Assembly: GCA_027533185.1 (NCBI GenBank)
Contig: JAPZTS010000056.1
Coordinates: 1 to 39,758, forward strand
Direction: 5' to 3'
Length of the DNA: 39,758 bases
Source of the DNA: Leptospira sp.
Lineage (GTDB): Bacteria > Spirochaetota > Leptospiria > Leptospirales > Leptospiraceae
Shown: positions 7,116 to 15,890 of the stretch, one piece after another
Layout: each line of letters begins with the position of its first letter
How positions within the stretch are numbered: the first letter of the stretch is position 1
Notes under the pieces: generated by a model
What the model saw: only the letters and a program-made list of their open reading frames with translations
What the model was told of the DNA's origin: nothing
The model's database searches: none
Program-made: the position numbers and the translations under genes

Positions 7116-9140
7116 TTAATTTAGCCTTTTGAATTCGGCATGGCAAATTGGTCCGTTCAAAATTGTCTGAATATCTCTACCATCCTCGCATTCTTTTATA
7201 ATGCCGAATACTTCGTCAAGAGCTGAAGTATACGCAGATAAAACTTCCTTCGTGTGTGCAGTGCTTACATAAACGATGTTAGATGCCAAAAATCCACGTT
7301 TTAACATCTCTTGTGTCATGATTGTTTTGTATGCTAAAGCGTTTGGTGTGTCAAATGCAAGTTTGATCAAAGCTGGTAGTCCAAAGGGTCTAACTGGTAT
7401 ACTGTGTTTTTTGCCTAAATTTTCCCAAATTTTTGCAATCTCTTTACCAGTTTCCGTAATGGTTTCCCAGGATCTAACTCTTTCCATTACTTCCAAAGTT
7501 TTTAATCCTGCTACTGCCCCGATTCGCTCCGTCCAAAAAGTGCTACTGATAAAGGTCGACTGTGCGGCTTCCATAAATTTTCTCCTTCCGATGGTAGCAG
7601 TTACCGCATAACCGTTACCAAGTGCCTTTCCGAACATGGCAAGATCAGGCTCTACACCATAAAATTTATGTAGCCCACCGAATGTCTGTCGAAAGCCAGA
7701 AGTACATTCATCAAAAATAAGCACAATATTGTGTTTTGTTGCGAGATCACGCACCTTGTGTAAAAAATTATCCTCAGGTCCAAGGTTTCGCGAAACCTCC
7801 ATTTTTATCACACCGATATCGTGATTTTTGATCAGAGCTTCCAACTCTTCTATCTTATTATAATTAAATGGTAGCACAGTTCCTTTAAGTTGATTGGGAA
7901 CGCCGTTCGGCTCTAGTCCTGGCAACAAATGCCCATTCAAACCCGTTCCGTCGGAAAGATTTGCGGCTAAATACCAATCATGCCAACCATGATAACCACA
8001 AAAGGCAACTTTCTCACGACCACTTGCCGCACGAGCAATCCGAATGGCAATCGCATTGGCTTCTCCTCCAGAGCGTGCAAAACGAACCATTTCTGCCCAT
8101 GGGTGGAGTTCAATTAGCTTTTCCGCTAAATACACTTCCTCAGGGCAATTCAAACTGCTCATTGTTCCATCGGTTACCGCCTTCGCAACCGCAGAATCTA
8201 CTTCTTCGTTCCCATATCCAAGGGTACTCGTTCCCACAGCAAACAGCATATCCGTATATTCTTTTCCATCTAGGTCCCAAACCTTAGAACCTTTGGCTTT
8301 TGTAAAATAAGCGGGCCACTGTTCCGGGAGAAACATTTCTGCTCGTTTTGAAAGGAGCATGTTCCCTCCAGGAATCACTTGTTTGGCACGGCGCCACAAT
8401 TTTTGTCCATTTCCCATCACGGATCCTTCATTTCTCATAAACTTTCTGTTAGCTGCAAACAATTCGGGCCTATCCTTTAGGAGCTGTAGAACTTCTAACC
8501 AACTGAAATCAATTCTAGGATGAAAATGATTGAAGACATTTTGAATCACTTCAAAATCTTCGGGTTCATCCACTGTCCATCTTTCTTTAGAATAATCTTC
8601 CTTATACTCTACATTGGCTAATTTGAATTTTTCGGGATTTCTAATGTATGGCATAATATGTTCCCGATCGAACTCACTTGTTGCTTCTTTAAATGCTCGT
8701 TCCAAAGCTTGAAAGGATGCCATGGATACGTCTATCCCATCTGGGTAGGTTGGTTTGATTGTATTACTCGCATAATCTACTTTTTTTTCTAAAAAGGTCT
8801 CTATGATCTGATCGACAATTTTAGGATCAACTAACGGGCAATCACCAGTAATCCGAACAATTGCATCTGGTTTGATATCCTTTACGGCATGGTAATAACG
8901 AGATAGAACATCGTTTTCGCTCCCTTGGAAAACATCATAACCAAGAGATCTGACATGATTGACTAAAGGGATATTTTTATCATCCGTCGAAGTTGCCAAC
9001 ATAATTTGGTTCACAAGTTTGGCACCACTTAACCTCTTAATTAAGAGTTCTATCAAAGGAACTCCGTTTACTTGCTTCATTACCTTATTCGGAAGGCGAG
9101 TCGAACCCATTCTAGCTTGGATTACTGCAATAATTTTCAT
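7116..9140 (-). CDS. Fusion: SpsF-type cytidylyltransferase + class III aminotransferase
   Basis: The 674-residue protein has two domains. Residues 1 to about 235 form an SpsF/NeuA-like nucleotidyltransferase (AVIQARMGSTRLPNKVM, then RITGDCPLVDP). Residues of about 245 to 674 form a class III PLP aminotransferase resembling glutamate-1-semialdehyde aminomutase (VIPGGNMLL, SGGEANAIAIRIARA, FCGYHGWHDWY, IFDECTSGFR), with the PLP Lys at about 505 in MFGKALGNGY. ATG 9140 overlaps the previous stop as ATGA and has AAGGA 8 bases upstream, so it is preferred over TTG 9146. The fusion would couple amination of a sugar or ulosonate to nucleotide activation. The order of the two steps and the substrate are unknown. 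Confidence 0.9.
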   Translation of the reverse strand: MKIIAVIQARMGSTRLPNKVMKQVNGVPLIELLIKRLSGAKLVNQIMLATSTDDKNIPLVNHVRSLGYDVFQGSENDVLSRYYHAVKDIKPDAIVRITGDCPLVDPKIVDQIIETFLEKKVDYASNTIKPTYPDGIDVSMASFQALERAFKEATSEFDREHIMPYIRNPEKFKLANVEYKEDYSKERWTVDEPEDFEVIQNVFNHFHPRIDFSWLEVLQLLKDRPELFAANRKFMRNEGSVMGNGQKLWRRAKQVIPGGNMLLSKRAEMFLPEQWPAYFTKAKGSKVWDLDGKEYTDMLFAVGTSTLGYGNEEVDSAVAKAVTDGTMSSLNCPEEVYLAEKLIELHPWAEMVRFARSGGEANAIAIRIARAASGREKVAFCGYHGWHDWYLAANLSDGTGLNGHLLPGLEPNGVPNQLKGTVLPFNYNKIEELEALIKNHDIGVIKMEVSRNLGPEDNFLHKVRDLATKHNIVLIFDECTSGFRQTFGGLHKFYGVEPDLAMFGKALGNGYAVTATIGRRKFMEAAQSTFISSTFWTERIGAVAGLKTLEVMERVRSWETITETGKEIAKIWENLGKKHSIPVRPFGLPALIKLAFDTPNALAYKTIMTQEMLKRGFLASNIVYVSTAHTKEVLSAYTSALDEVFGIIKECEDGRDIQTILNGPICHAEFKRLN

Positions 9141-10339
9141 ACCCAAAGTCCTTTACCGTAAACTATATAATCTTCTGTTTGGTGCACATCTGCGTGATTT
9201 ACAATGAATGAATCTATAAATTTTCTTTGAACCTCATTGAGAGTAACTGTATCGGTTTCTTCCTCATTGACTGAATGGGGCAGATGGTCCAAATACCACT
9301 TAAAACCTTCATATTTCATCCCAAGCCATTTTAAAAAGAATTCGATTTCTTTCTTTGGATAACTCGCTTGGTAGTATTTTTCAATGTTACGTGCATCTTC
9401 CTTTGATATTCTTTTAAATCGGATTTCTCGACATAAGTTATCTGTTACACGAGAGTATCCAAGTTTTGCCTGTTTTAGAATATCATGAATCGTCATATAA
9501 GTTTTATCATCGATTCGATCATAAGTATCAAAAGTTCTTTTGTTTTTGGCCGCCGATGCTCCATACTTTGCAATCATTTCTTCGCTGTATCTTCTGCTAT
9601 CCCAAGGCATATAGTTACTTAAATAAATACCAACTATACTATTCTTTTTTAGATCACTATTGGAAGGATAGTGAATGTCTTCAACCTCAGAAGGATGAAT
9701 CAAAGTCCCCACATCAATCAATTCATGGGGCTCTAATCCCATCAAATCGAAATCATGCCTACCCCTCCGAGTCATTTCATTCAACTCGGTATATGAATGC
9801 ATACCAGCTTGTTCCGTTGGTTGGTGGTAAGGCCAAACCACCAAAGGAATTCCTTTTTCCGCCGCAATTTGAACAGGAAATTGCGTATAACCTGCCAAAA
9901 ATGGCCACCGCATAGAATTTAATTTATTTAATGTTTCGCGAATTAGTTTTTTGTATATGATGGGACTACTGGTGTATTGAACGTAATCCACATCAAAAAC
10001 TTCTCGTATCAAATCAACGTTACGAACACCTGGTTCACTATTAAACTGTGTGTTATATGCAACCACGAGAGGCTTTAAGCCCAATTTGTTTTTCATCACG
10101 TCGACTACATAAAAGTATTCGGGAGTACCTCGTATGGGAATTACACAATCATATTGGGCATTTCGATCCTTAGCTGCTAATATTTCACTAACACGACTTT
10201 CTAGAATTTTGAATCGGTTCTCCCAATCCAAAGTAAACTTTTCATCATGTGTGATACAACCAGTGCAAAGTCCCTCGGAGTTAAAGTCCAAACCAAAAGG
10301 ATGTTGAGACGTATAAAGGCAGCGTATACATTCTTTCAT
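9137..10339 (-). CDS. N-acetyl sugar amidotransferase paralogue with degenerate PP-loop
   Basis: The 400-residue protein belongs to the PseA/WbpG 'N-acetyl sugar amidotransferase' group: a zinc-like N-terminus (CIRC, then CTGC), a PP-loop ATPase fold and the C-terminal LGYSRVTDNLCREIR region. Where family members carry SGGxDS, this protein reads CVIPIRGTPEYFYV (RGTPEYF at residues 70 to 76), so ATP-pyrophosphatase chemistry is probably lost or altered. It starts 10 bases after the hisF-like stop, in one run with HisH, HisF and the intact paralogue at 11.7 kb. It may act as a non-catalytic partner or on a different chemistry. No frameshift is apparent and the rest of the protein looks full length. 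Confidence 0.8.
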   Translation of the reverse strand: MKECIRCLYTSQHPFGLDFNSEGLCTGCITHDEKFTLDWENRFKILESRVSEILAAKDRNAQYDCVIPIRGTPEYFYVVDVMKNKLGLKPLVVAYNTQFNSEPGVRNVDLIREVFDVDYVQYTSSPIIYKKLIRETLNKLNSMRWPFLAGYTQFPVQIAAEKGIPLVVWPYHQPTEQAGMHSYTELNEMTRRGRHDFDLMGLEPHELIDVGTLIHPSEVEDIHYPSNSDLKKNSIVGIYLSNYMPWDSRRYSEEMIAKYGASAAKNKRTFDTYDRIDDKTYMTIHDILKQAKLGYSRVTDNLCREIRFKRISKEDARNIEKYYQASYPKKEIEFFLKWLGMKYEGFKWYLDHLPHSVNEEETDTVTLNEVQRKFIDSFIVNHADVHQTEDYIVYGKGLWV

Positions 10340-10349
10340 GAATTGATTC

Positions 10350-11144
10350 CTAATAAAAATTTGTCTGTCTCAAAACAGAGGACGCTTCCGATCGCAGTAA
10401 TTCTTGACGAATGAAAGGTATTTTCAATTCAAATTCAAAGTTGACATTTCCGAAAACAATACCAACTGTTCTTGAAAATTTAAGTAATTCGATTGATTTA
10501 GGTATATCGAGTCCGCCAAACCAGATCAAATTTTTATCATTTTCATTCTTCATCAAATTGGATACTTCCAAAAATAACTTCTGGGAAAATGAACCATAAT
10601 TACCTTCGTTATCTGAATCAATTGCTAAAATTTCGGAAATTGGTAATTTACGATACATTTCTAATGCTTCAGAAATCGATAATCTTGAGTGACTTGTGTT
10701 CTGATTTGTATGATCAAAGGATTTAAAATTAGTAAATAAGTTACCATCAACATGAGTGATAGGCAAAGAACCAATCAAGGCTTGATTACCAACTGTATCT
10801 GCTATCTCATATAATACTTTTTCATGACCGATTAAAAGTGTTTCTAATACCATTCGATCGCAACCAACATTCAGCAATTCATGAATATCATCATTGCTAC
10901 GAATTCCACCCCCGTAAACTAACGGTGTTGATATTTTTGATTTTTTGATTTCGCCTAGAATCCTTTTATCTATTCTACCATTTCTTGATATATCAAGAAC
11001 AACAATTTCATCCACAGCCCAGCGATCTAAATTTTGTAAGGCGGTTGCCAAATGTCCAGCGGGACGCCAGAAATTATACCCATAGGATTTGACAACTATT
11101 CCATCTTTTACAAAAATCGATGCGATAAGTCGTTTAGAAGCCAT
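10350..11144 (-). CDS. HisF-like cyclase/channel subunit for sugar amidination
   Basis: The 264-residue TIM-barrel resembles HisF. The first catalytic Asp is kept (RLIASIFVKDGIVVKS), as is GGGIRSNDD after strand 3. The strand corresponding to the second HisF catalytic Asp reads ALIGSLPITHVDG, without an obvious Asp at its end, so imidazole ring formation is unlikely. In WbpG/WbpH/WbpI-type systems a HisH/HisF-like pair supplies ammonia to a sugar amidotransferase, turning an acetamido into an acetamidino group; that role is inferred from context. It overlaps the end of hisH by 11 bases. Housekeeping histidine synthesis is improbable because no other his genes are near. Confidence 0.85.
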   Translation of the reverse strand: MASKRLIASIFVKDGIVVKSYGYNFWRPAGHLATALQNLDRWAVDEIVVLDISRNGRIDKRILGEIKKSKISTPLVYGGGIRSNDDIHELLNVGCDRMVLETLLIGHEKVLYEIADTVGNQALIGSLPITHVDGNLFTNFKSFDHTNQNTSHSRLSISEALEMYRKLPISEILAIDSDNEGNYGSFSQKLFLEVSNLMKNENDKNLIWFGGLDIPKSIELLKFSRTVGIVFGNVNFEFELKIPFIRQELLRSEASSVLRQTNFY

Positions 11145-11748
11145 AATGATCCTCTAGAATATTTCTCAAAATTAATGAGCCAGATTTTTGACTTTTCTCC
11201 GGATGAAATTGAATTCCACATAGATGGTCTTTCAAACATATAGCACCCTTCCCTTCCAATTCAAGAATGGATATGCTTTTATAACTTTTGCTCATCGGAA
11301 AGTAATACTGGTGGTTGAAATAAAAAGTAGAAGTTTCACTCAGTCCTCTAGACAATCCGGAATCTTTAAATTGTTTAGGATTCAAATGACACCAACCATT
11401 ATTGAAATACAATGGAGCGCCCAAGGATTTTACATCGCCTGAGAACCAACTCAAACCAACACCGTCAGCTTCCTCTAAATAATGGAATAGTAGCTGAGCG
11501 CCCAAACAAATGCCTAGGAGAGGCTTTTTTTGAGCATGCCTTTCGTTTAGCTTCTCTTTTAAATTTTCTTTCTGCATTGATGTGATCGCAGCTTTGGCAG
11601 AGCCAACACCAGGGATTACTAATAAATCTGCTGACAGAATATCTTTCTCAGTTAAAGCAATCGAGGGTGGATACCCTATCTTTGTGAAAGCAGTGAGGAT
11701 GGATCCAACGTTTCCTGCTCCATAATCGAGTACTTTTATGTTTTTCAT
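11134..11748 (-). CDS. HisH-like glutamine amidotransferase
   Basis: The 204-residue protein is a class I glutaminase of HisH type. The N-terminal VLDYGAGNVGS, the nucleophile elbow LLGICLGAQLLF with the catalytic Cys, and FHPEKSQKSG with the catalytic His and Glu are intact. It hydrolyses glutamine and delivers ammonia to its HisF-like partner. ATG 11748 overlaps the stop of the intact amidotransferase as ATGA. Operon position between the HisF-like protein and a PP-loop amidotransferase points to glycan amidination rather than histidine synthesis. Confidence 0.9.
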   Translation of the reverse strand: MKNIKVLDYGAGNVGSILTAFTKIGYPPSIALTEKDILSADLLVIPGVGSAKAAITSMQKENLKEKLNERHAQKKPLLGICLGAQLLFHYLEEADGVGLSWFSGDVKSLGAPLYFNNGWCHLNPKQFKDSGLSRGLSETSTFYFNHQYYFPMSKSYKSISILELEGKGAICLKDHLCGIQFHPEKSQKSGSLILRNILEDHYGF

Positions 11749-12884
11749 TCGATCATACCTACCCCAACCTTAAATTTCTTCTTTGGTCTGCGCCCTGTAG
11801 TTATATCGAATAACTTTGTGTTGGTGAATTTTTTAACAGTAGCCCAAAAAGTAGTCTCGTCTATACGAATGTAGCGACAGAAGGATTCAATGTACTCATC
11901 TCCGCAGGCCTCATCATACTTTTCCGCCATTTGAATCCCTTCCTCACGGGTTATCAGTCCCTCCCTTATCGCAGCATTAGCTTGTTCCGTTCCTCGTGAA
12001 AATCCTAATTTATAATACTTCAATAGCATATTCACTATAGTCCAGTCTTCGTCCACCATCCGCGTCCCGAGTAAATCACCAGTAAGTGCGGGATCCCCAC
12101 CTCGATAGCGAATTCCATGAGCTAGTGCAATCCTAGAGTTTGTCTCGGAAGACCAATCGGGCCAAGCCGGTCCAAGAAAAATAGTTTGAACTCGATTCTT
12201 TACCATAGCTTCTTTCGCAGGATACATATACATTGGTAACCTATTTACATCACCCGCAACTTCGGTAAACCATGTCAAATCTCCACCAGCAATCGTATTC
12301 GAGTTTGCTAAATTACTTCCGTCCCAAATGGAGGCACCAAGTGTCCCCATATCACCCACTTGAAGTGCAGGATTCTCTCCCCAAAGAATCAAAGGGATTT
12401 TTCTCTCAATAGCTATATTCGGTACACCTGCAAACAAACACATCTCGGTTGCTTTACACCAGTTGCAAAATCGAAAGAATGCCTCTCTGACCAATTCGCT
12501 TGAAAGTCGAGGAGCTGGTCCCAAGGCTAAAACATCAAAACCCAAATTAATAAGGTTTGATAAATTGTCTGCACCAACCTGTGCTATCTGTTTGGGTGGA
12601 TAGACTACGCTCACTAAAAGAGGGTTGAGTCCCAATTTTTCTCTTGTCCACAAAGCTTGTCTCGTGCTATCTTTACCACCGCTGACTCCAACGATACATT
12701 GCCATCGTTTATTTCGATTTCTTGCAGAAAGTTTATTCGTAATTTTTTTGAGTTCGGCCAAACGTTCATCAAAATTTACGATAGAACTATTATTAGAATA
12801 TTCGCAAGGAATACAAATTCCCTCTTCATTGAATTTACCGTTTGGGCGCGTATCAGGCGTTAGACATTTTTTACAATAGTGCAT
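11745..12884 (-). CDS. N-acetyl sugar amidotransferase (PP-loop, intact)
   Basis: The 379-residue protein is a member of the PseA/WbpG family. It has an N-terminal zinc-like pair CKKC and CIPC (residues 4 to 27), an intact PP-loop VGVSGGKDST at residues 66 to 74, and the typical LILWGENPALQ and LGFSRGTEQANAAIREG segments. The family adenylates the acetamido group of an amino-sugar and replaces its oxygen with ammonia from a HisH/HisF-type pair, giving an acetamidino sugar. HisH and HisF-like genes follow directly. The likely acceptor is a nonulosonate or its precursor made by the neighbouring Pse genes, or the ulosonate of the downstream module; this is inference. Confidence 0.9.
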   Translation of the reverse strand: MHYCKKCLTPDTRPNGKFNEEGICIPCEYSNNSSIVNFDERLAELKKITNKLSARNRNKRWQCIVGVSGGKDSTRQALWTREKLGLNPLLVSVVYPPKQIAQVGADNLSNLINLGFDVLALGPAPRLSSELVREAFFRFCNWCKATEMCLFAGVPNIAIERKIPLILWGENPALQVGDMGTLGASIWDGSNLANSNTIAGGDLTWFTEVAGDVNRLPMYMYPAKEAMVKNRVQTIFLGPAWPDWSSETNSRIALAHGIRYRGGDPALTGDLLGTRMVDEDWTIVNMLLKYYKLGFSRGTEQANAAIREGLITREEGIQMAEKYDEACGDEYIESFCRYIRIDETTFWATVKKFTNTKLFDITTGRRPKKKFKVGVGMIE

Positions 12885-12888
12885 AGTC

Positions 12889-13812
12889 TTAAATGCTTTT
12901 CGTTAATCGGGATGCAATTATCGCATGTTCTGCCCTTAGCAAAGGAATATCTCTCAGAATAGGATATGCAAGTCCAGCATCAGACGAAAAAAATAAATCA
13001 CGTTTCTTTTCAAGTGGAAAACTTGTGATTGGGCAAACCCAAAAATCGTCCTTTGATCTAGATTTCATGGTATCGAACTTTTTGGTTAGGGTTAGGACAG
13101 CACTCGGGTTTAATTGATTACCAAACACCTCCAGAAGTCTATAGTCTGCCACATTCGCACCTAACTTCTCTGCTGTATCTCTTAATCCCCGTACATAACC
13201 ATTAGCTATCATTCTTTCTCGAGCTTCTTCCGTTCCTAATTCAAATGCTGGTTCTACTAAAATAACTGCTTTCCTAGCAATTCTTAAACATTCGGATAAA
13301 GCTTCTAATTCCCTACCTCCATTAGGTTCAAGAGAATGTGCTGTATAGACAATATCTATAGAATTGTCTGCGAACGGTATATTGAATAGATCCGCGACAA
13401 ACAAATCTGCATTGGCCGCCATTTCCCTCAAAAATTCCTTCCCGACATCAATCCTAGACCAGCTTATATCAAAACCGCAAAATTGAACTTTTTTATTCTT
13501 TAGATACTGATATACGTATGCAAGGGTAGTTGCTTCTCCTACCCCAACTTCTAGAATCAAGTCTCCCGTTTCTATCCACGGTTCAATCAGTTTACCCAAT
13601 TGATTTCCCCACTTCTCTCGGTATACAGGATTCTCCTTCGCTCTCGCAACGTAATTTCCTGACTGCAAGTCATATGCAACTAACGTAGCAAACGAAGAAT
13701 TTTCAGTTCGAGAAGAAAGTTCTCTTGCTTTAGCCATGACATTCTCTTTCTTTTTATAGGCATTTCGCAATTCTAAAAAAAAATCTCTCATTTCTAATAT
13801 AGTATTTTTCAA
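12889..13812 (-). CDS. SAM-dependent methyltransferase with Trm112-like tail
   Basis: The 307-residue protein has a class I SAM-binding motif LILEVGVGEATT, then CGFDISWSRI, and the acidic loop VADLFNIPFADNSIDIV. Its last 50 or so residues (FWVCPITSFPLEKK, then GLAYPILRDIPLL) resemble a Trm112/UPF0434-type small domain, lacking the usual four cysteines. The frame is open back to 13872, but TTG 13812 is chosen because AGGAGA lies 6 bases upstream and the gene then starts after the pseI stop at 13838 instead of overlapping it. It may methylate a sugar in this locus. The acceptor is unknown. Confidence 0.75.
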   Translation of the reverse strand: MKNTILEMRDFFLELRNAYKKKENVMAKARELSSRTENSSFATLVAYDLQSGNYVARAKENPVYREKWGNQLGKLIEPWIETGDLILEVGVGEATTLAYVYQYLKNKKVQFCGFDISWSRIDVGKEFLREMAANADLFVADLFNIPFADNSIDIVYTAHSLEPNGGRELEALSECLRIARKAVILVEPAFELGTEEARERMIANGYVRGLRDTAEKLGANVADYRLLEVFGNQLNPSAVLTLTKKFDTMKSRSKDDFWVCPITSFPLEKKRDLFFSSDAGLAYPILRDIPLLRAEHAIIASRLTKSI

Positions 13813-13818
13813 AAAAAA

Positions 13819-13824
13819 TCTCCT
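13819..13824 (-). promoter_or_regulatory. Strong ribosome binding site deciding a TTG start
   Basis: On the minus strand AGGAGA is followed by six T and then TTG at 13812, in frame with the methyltransferase. The first in-frame ATG, at 13791, has no comparable site at the right distance. Confidence 0.7.
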
Positions 13825-13837
13825 GTTAGTTCTAACT

Positions 13838-14872
13838 TTATATAATGCTATCCCAAAAAATAGGCGTACCAAACGGAATGTCCTTGGCTGCCTTTTTCCA
13901 AAGGATATCGTTAAAAAATTTTGGATGCAAACCTACACCTGGACGTATGACTTTTACATTCTCATCAGTGATTGGTTCACCTTTTCTTATGTCGCGCGAA
14001 GCAAATATAGAACGTCTTCGTGCCTTGTTCGATTCTTTTAAAGTATAATCGATAGTTCCGATAGTTTCTTGCGTTTTTCGTACGGTTTCAACCATAAAGG
14101 CAAATTCCAACGGTTCCATTGAAAAAAAAGAATCAAGGCCGCCGAGAGATCTATCTAGAATAAAATGTTTTTCAATTATTCTTGCGCCTAAGACGACAGA
14201 GGCGGATGGTACGATAAATCCGTCGGTATGATCGGATACTCCAACAATACAATTAAATTTCTTCTGCAAATCCGGCAATGTTGCCAAATTTGCATCTGAC
14301 AGTCTCGCTGGATATTCTGAGGTGCACTTCAAGAGCGCAATATCGTTACTTCCATTCTCTCTCATTGTTTTTACGGCAAGTTCAATATCCTCTTCGGAGG
14401 CCATTCCCGTTGAGAGTATAACTGGTTTACCTTTCGACGCTATACATTGAATCAACGGAATGTCGGTTATTTCAGGAGAAGCTACCTTGTACAATTGAAC
14501 ATCCAAATCATCAAGGAAATCTACTGCTTCTTTGTCAAATGGGGATGCGAAAAAAATTAACTCATTTTTTTCCGCAACTTCGATTAACTTTGGATACCAT
14601 TCATAAGGCAAACTTCCTTCTTTAAAAAGTTCATACAATCTTCTCCCCTTCCAGGGTCCGCTTTGAATTGGCTTTATAAATTCATTATCAACATTCAAAG
14701 TTAACGAGTCGGCAGTATAGGTTTGTACCTTAACTGCATCTGCTCCAGATTCAGCCATTGCTTCTATAGTTTTGACTGCCAGATCAAAATTATTATTATG
14801 ATTCGCAGAAAGTTCTGCGATTATAAATACAGGATCCGACTCGGTTGGAATTTTAAATTTTTTTCTCTTCAT
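13838..14872 (-). CDS. pseI: Pseudaminic acid synthase-type NeuB protein
   Basis: The 344-residue protein is a NeuB-family condensing enzyme with a C-terminal antifreeze-like SAF domain. Motifs are IIAELSANHNNNFDLA, DAVKVQTYTADSL, FFASPFDKEAVDFL, ILSTGMAS, VGVSDHT and EKHFILDR. GGLDSFFSMEP and the SAF phrase IRPGVGLHPK are features I associate with PseI rather than NeuB or LegI. The reaction is PEP plus a 6-deoxy-2,4-diacetamido-hexose giving the nonulosonic acid. It overlaps the end of pseG by 20 bases, so hydrolase and synthase are translationally coupled, matching their order in the pathway. Confidence 0.9.
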   Translation of the reverse strand: MKRKKFKIPTESDPVFIIAELSANHNNNFDLAVKTIEAMAESGADAVKVQTYTADSLTLNVDNEFIKPIQSGPWKGRRLYELFKEGSLPYEWYPKLIEVAEKNELIFFASPFDKEAVDFLDDLDVQLYKVASPEITDIPLIQCIASKGKPVILSTGMASEEDIELAVKTMRENGSNDIALLKCTSEYPARLSDANLATLPDLQKKFNCIVGVSDHTDGFIVPSASVVLGARIIEKHFILDRSLGGLDSFFSMEPLEFAFMVETVRKTQETIGTIDYTLKESNKARRRSIFASRDIRKGEPITDENVKVIRPGVGLHPKFFNDILWKKAAKDIPFGTPIFWDSII

Positions 14873-15890
14873 AATATGTTTCTAATATTGTTTTTGAAAC
14901 TCTATCTGTTCCATATGAATCGACCAATCCCATTGTATTTTGAAATAGGTCTGATAATTGCTCTCTACTTTTTAGGAGGGAGTCGATTTGCTGAATAAAA
15001 TCTTCTTGGTTTAGCTCAAAAATATTTCCGATATTTTTTGTGCATCGGTGACGGGCACTGAATCTTTCAGAGGCTTCTGCATGTTGAACCGTATGACCAT
15101 AACTAATCACTGGCTTTCTTAAATAGACTAACTCATAAATAGTCACACCGAAGGCACTGATGACTACATCAGATTTCTGTATTTCTTCCATTGAAAAAGG
15201 TAAAAATTGAATTTGATTCTTTGCCAAAATGGAAATATTCTTTGAAGCAAAGACGGATGCCTTGCCAAATAGGATACGAAATTGATACTCTTTTAAATTA
15301 GCATTTAATAACCATTGATAGATTAAATCTAAAGTATTTGAGGGGTCTGATCCACCGGCAATGATTGAGATAATCGTTGGAGGGAATGGAAAAGTTTTAT
15401 TTGGTTCCAAAGATAAAACCTCATCATTCAGAAGACAATACTGCATACCCAAAAGGATTTTGGTTTTTGACCGACTTTCTTTGAAGCCTAGAAGAACATT
15501 CTCATCTAAATGACCCACAGGATAGATTGCAATGCTCGAAAAAAAACGACTCGAAGAATAAGGATGAACCATAACTGTTGTATGTCGCTCTGAAAGCGTT
15601 TTCATCAAATCCGGTGGATAATCAGTCAAATTGTCAAAAATAATTATCGTTCTCTCATTTAGCAAAAAAAATCTTTTCAGAAAAATAAACTCATCTTCGT
15701 CGTCTGAAATCGTTTCATAGTGAAAGTTTGCACGAGAAAGTAAGTCTTTCGCACTATCTGGATATTTTATTATAAAATATATTTGCAGAGAGAAATCAGC
15801 CTTCCGAAGAGACTTTGCCAATGATATACAGCGAACGAGATGTCCAAATCCTATCGTATGACTTGCATCAGTACGAAAGTATACCTTCAA
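14853..15890 (-). CDS. pseG: PseG-type UDP-sugar hydrolase
   Basis: The 345-residue protein resembles PseG, which removes UDP from UDP-2,4-diacetamido-2,4,6-trideoxy-altropyranose before condensation by PseI. The N-terminal TDASHTIGFGHLVRC contains the GxGHxxR nucleotide-sugar loop with the catalytic His, and IIAGGSDPSN is the GT-B style UDP-binding turn in the second domain; HRCTKNIG lies near the end. The start is TTG 15890, overlapping the stop of the NeuD-like gene as TTGA. It directly precedes pseI with overlap. Confidence 0.87.
   Translation of the reverse strand: MKVYFRTDASHTIGFGHLVRCISLAKSLRKADFSLQIYFIIKYPDSAKDLLSRANFHYETISDDEDEFIFLKRFFLLNERTIIIFDNLTDYPPDLMKTLSERHTTVMVHPYSSSRFFSSIAIYPVGHLDENVLLGFKESRSKTKILLGMQYCLLNDEVLSLEPNKTFPFPPTIISIIAGGSDPSNTLDLIYQWLLNANLKEYQFRILFGKASVFASKNISILAKNQIQFLPFSMEEIQKSDVVISAFGVTIYELVYLRKPVISYGHTVQHAEASERFSARHRCTKNIGNIFELNQEDFIQQIDSLLKSREQLSDLFQNTMGLVDSYGTDRVSKTILETYYEEKKI

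Noticed and set aside
9466..9915. 149-codon plus-strand frame
   Set aside because: It lies wholly inside the degenerate PP-loop gene on the other strand, is His/Tyr-rich and matches no family; a shadow frame.
10350..11748. Histidine biosynthesis genes hisF and hisH
   Set aside because: The HisF-like protein lacks an evident second catalytic Asp and both lie between sugar amidotransferases with no other his genes.
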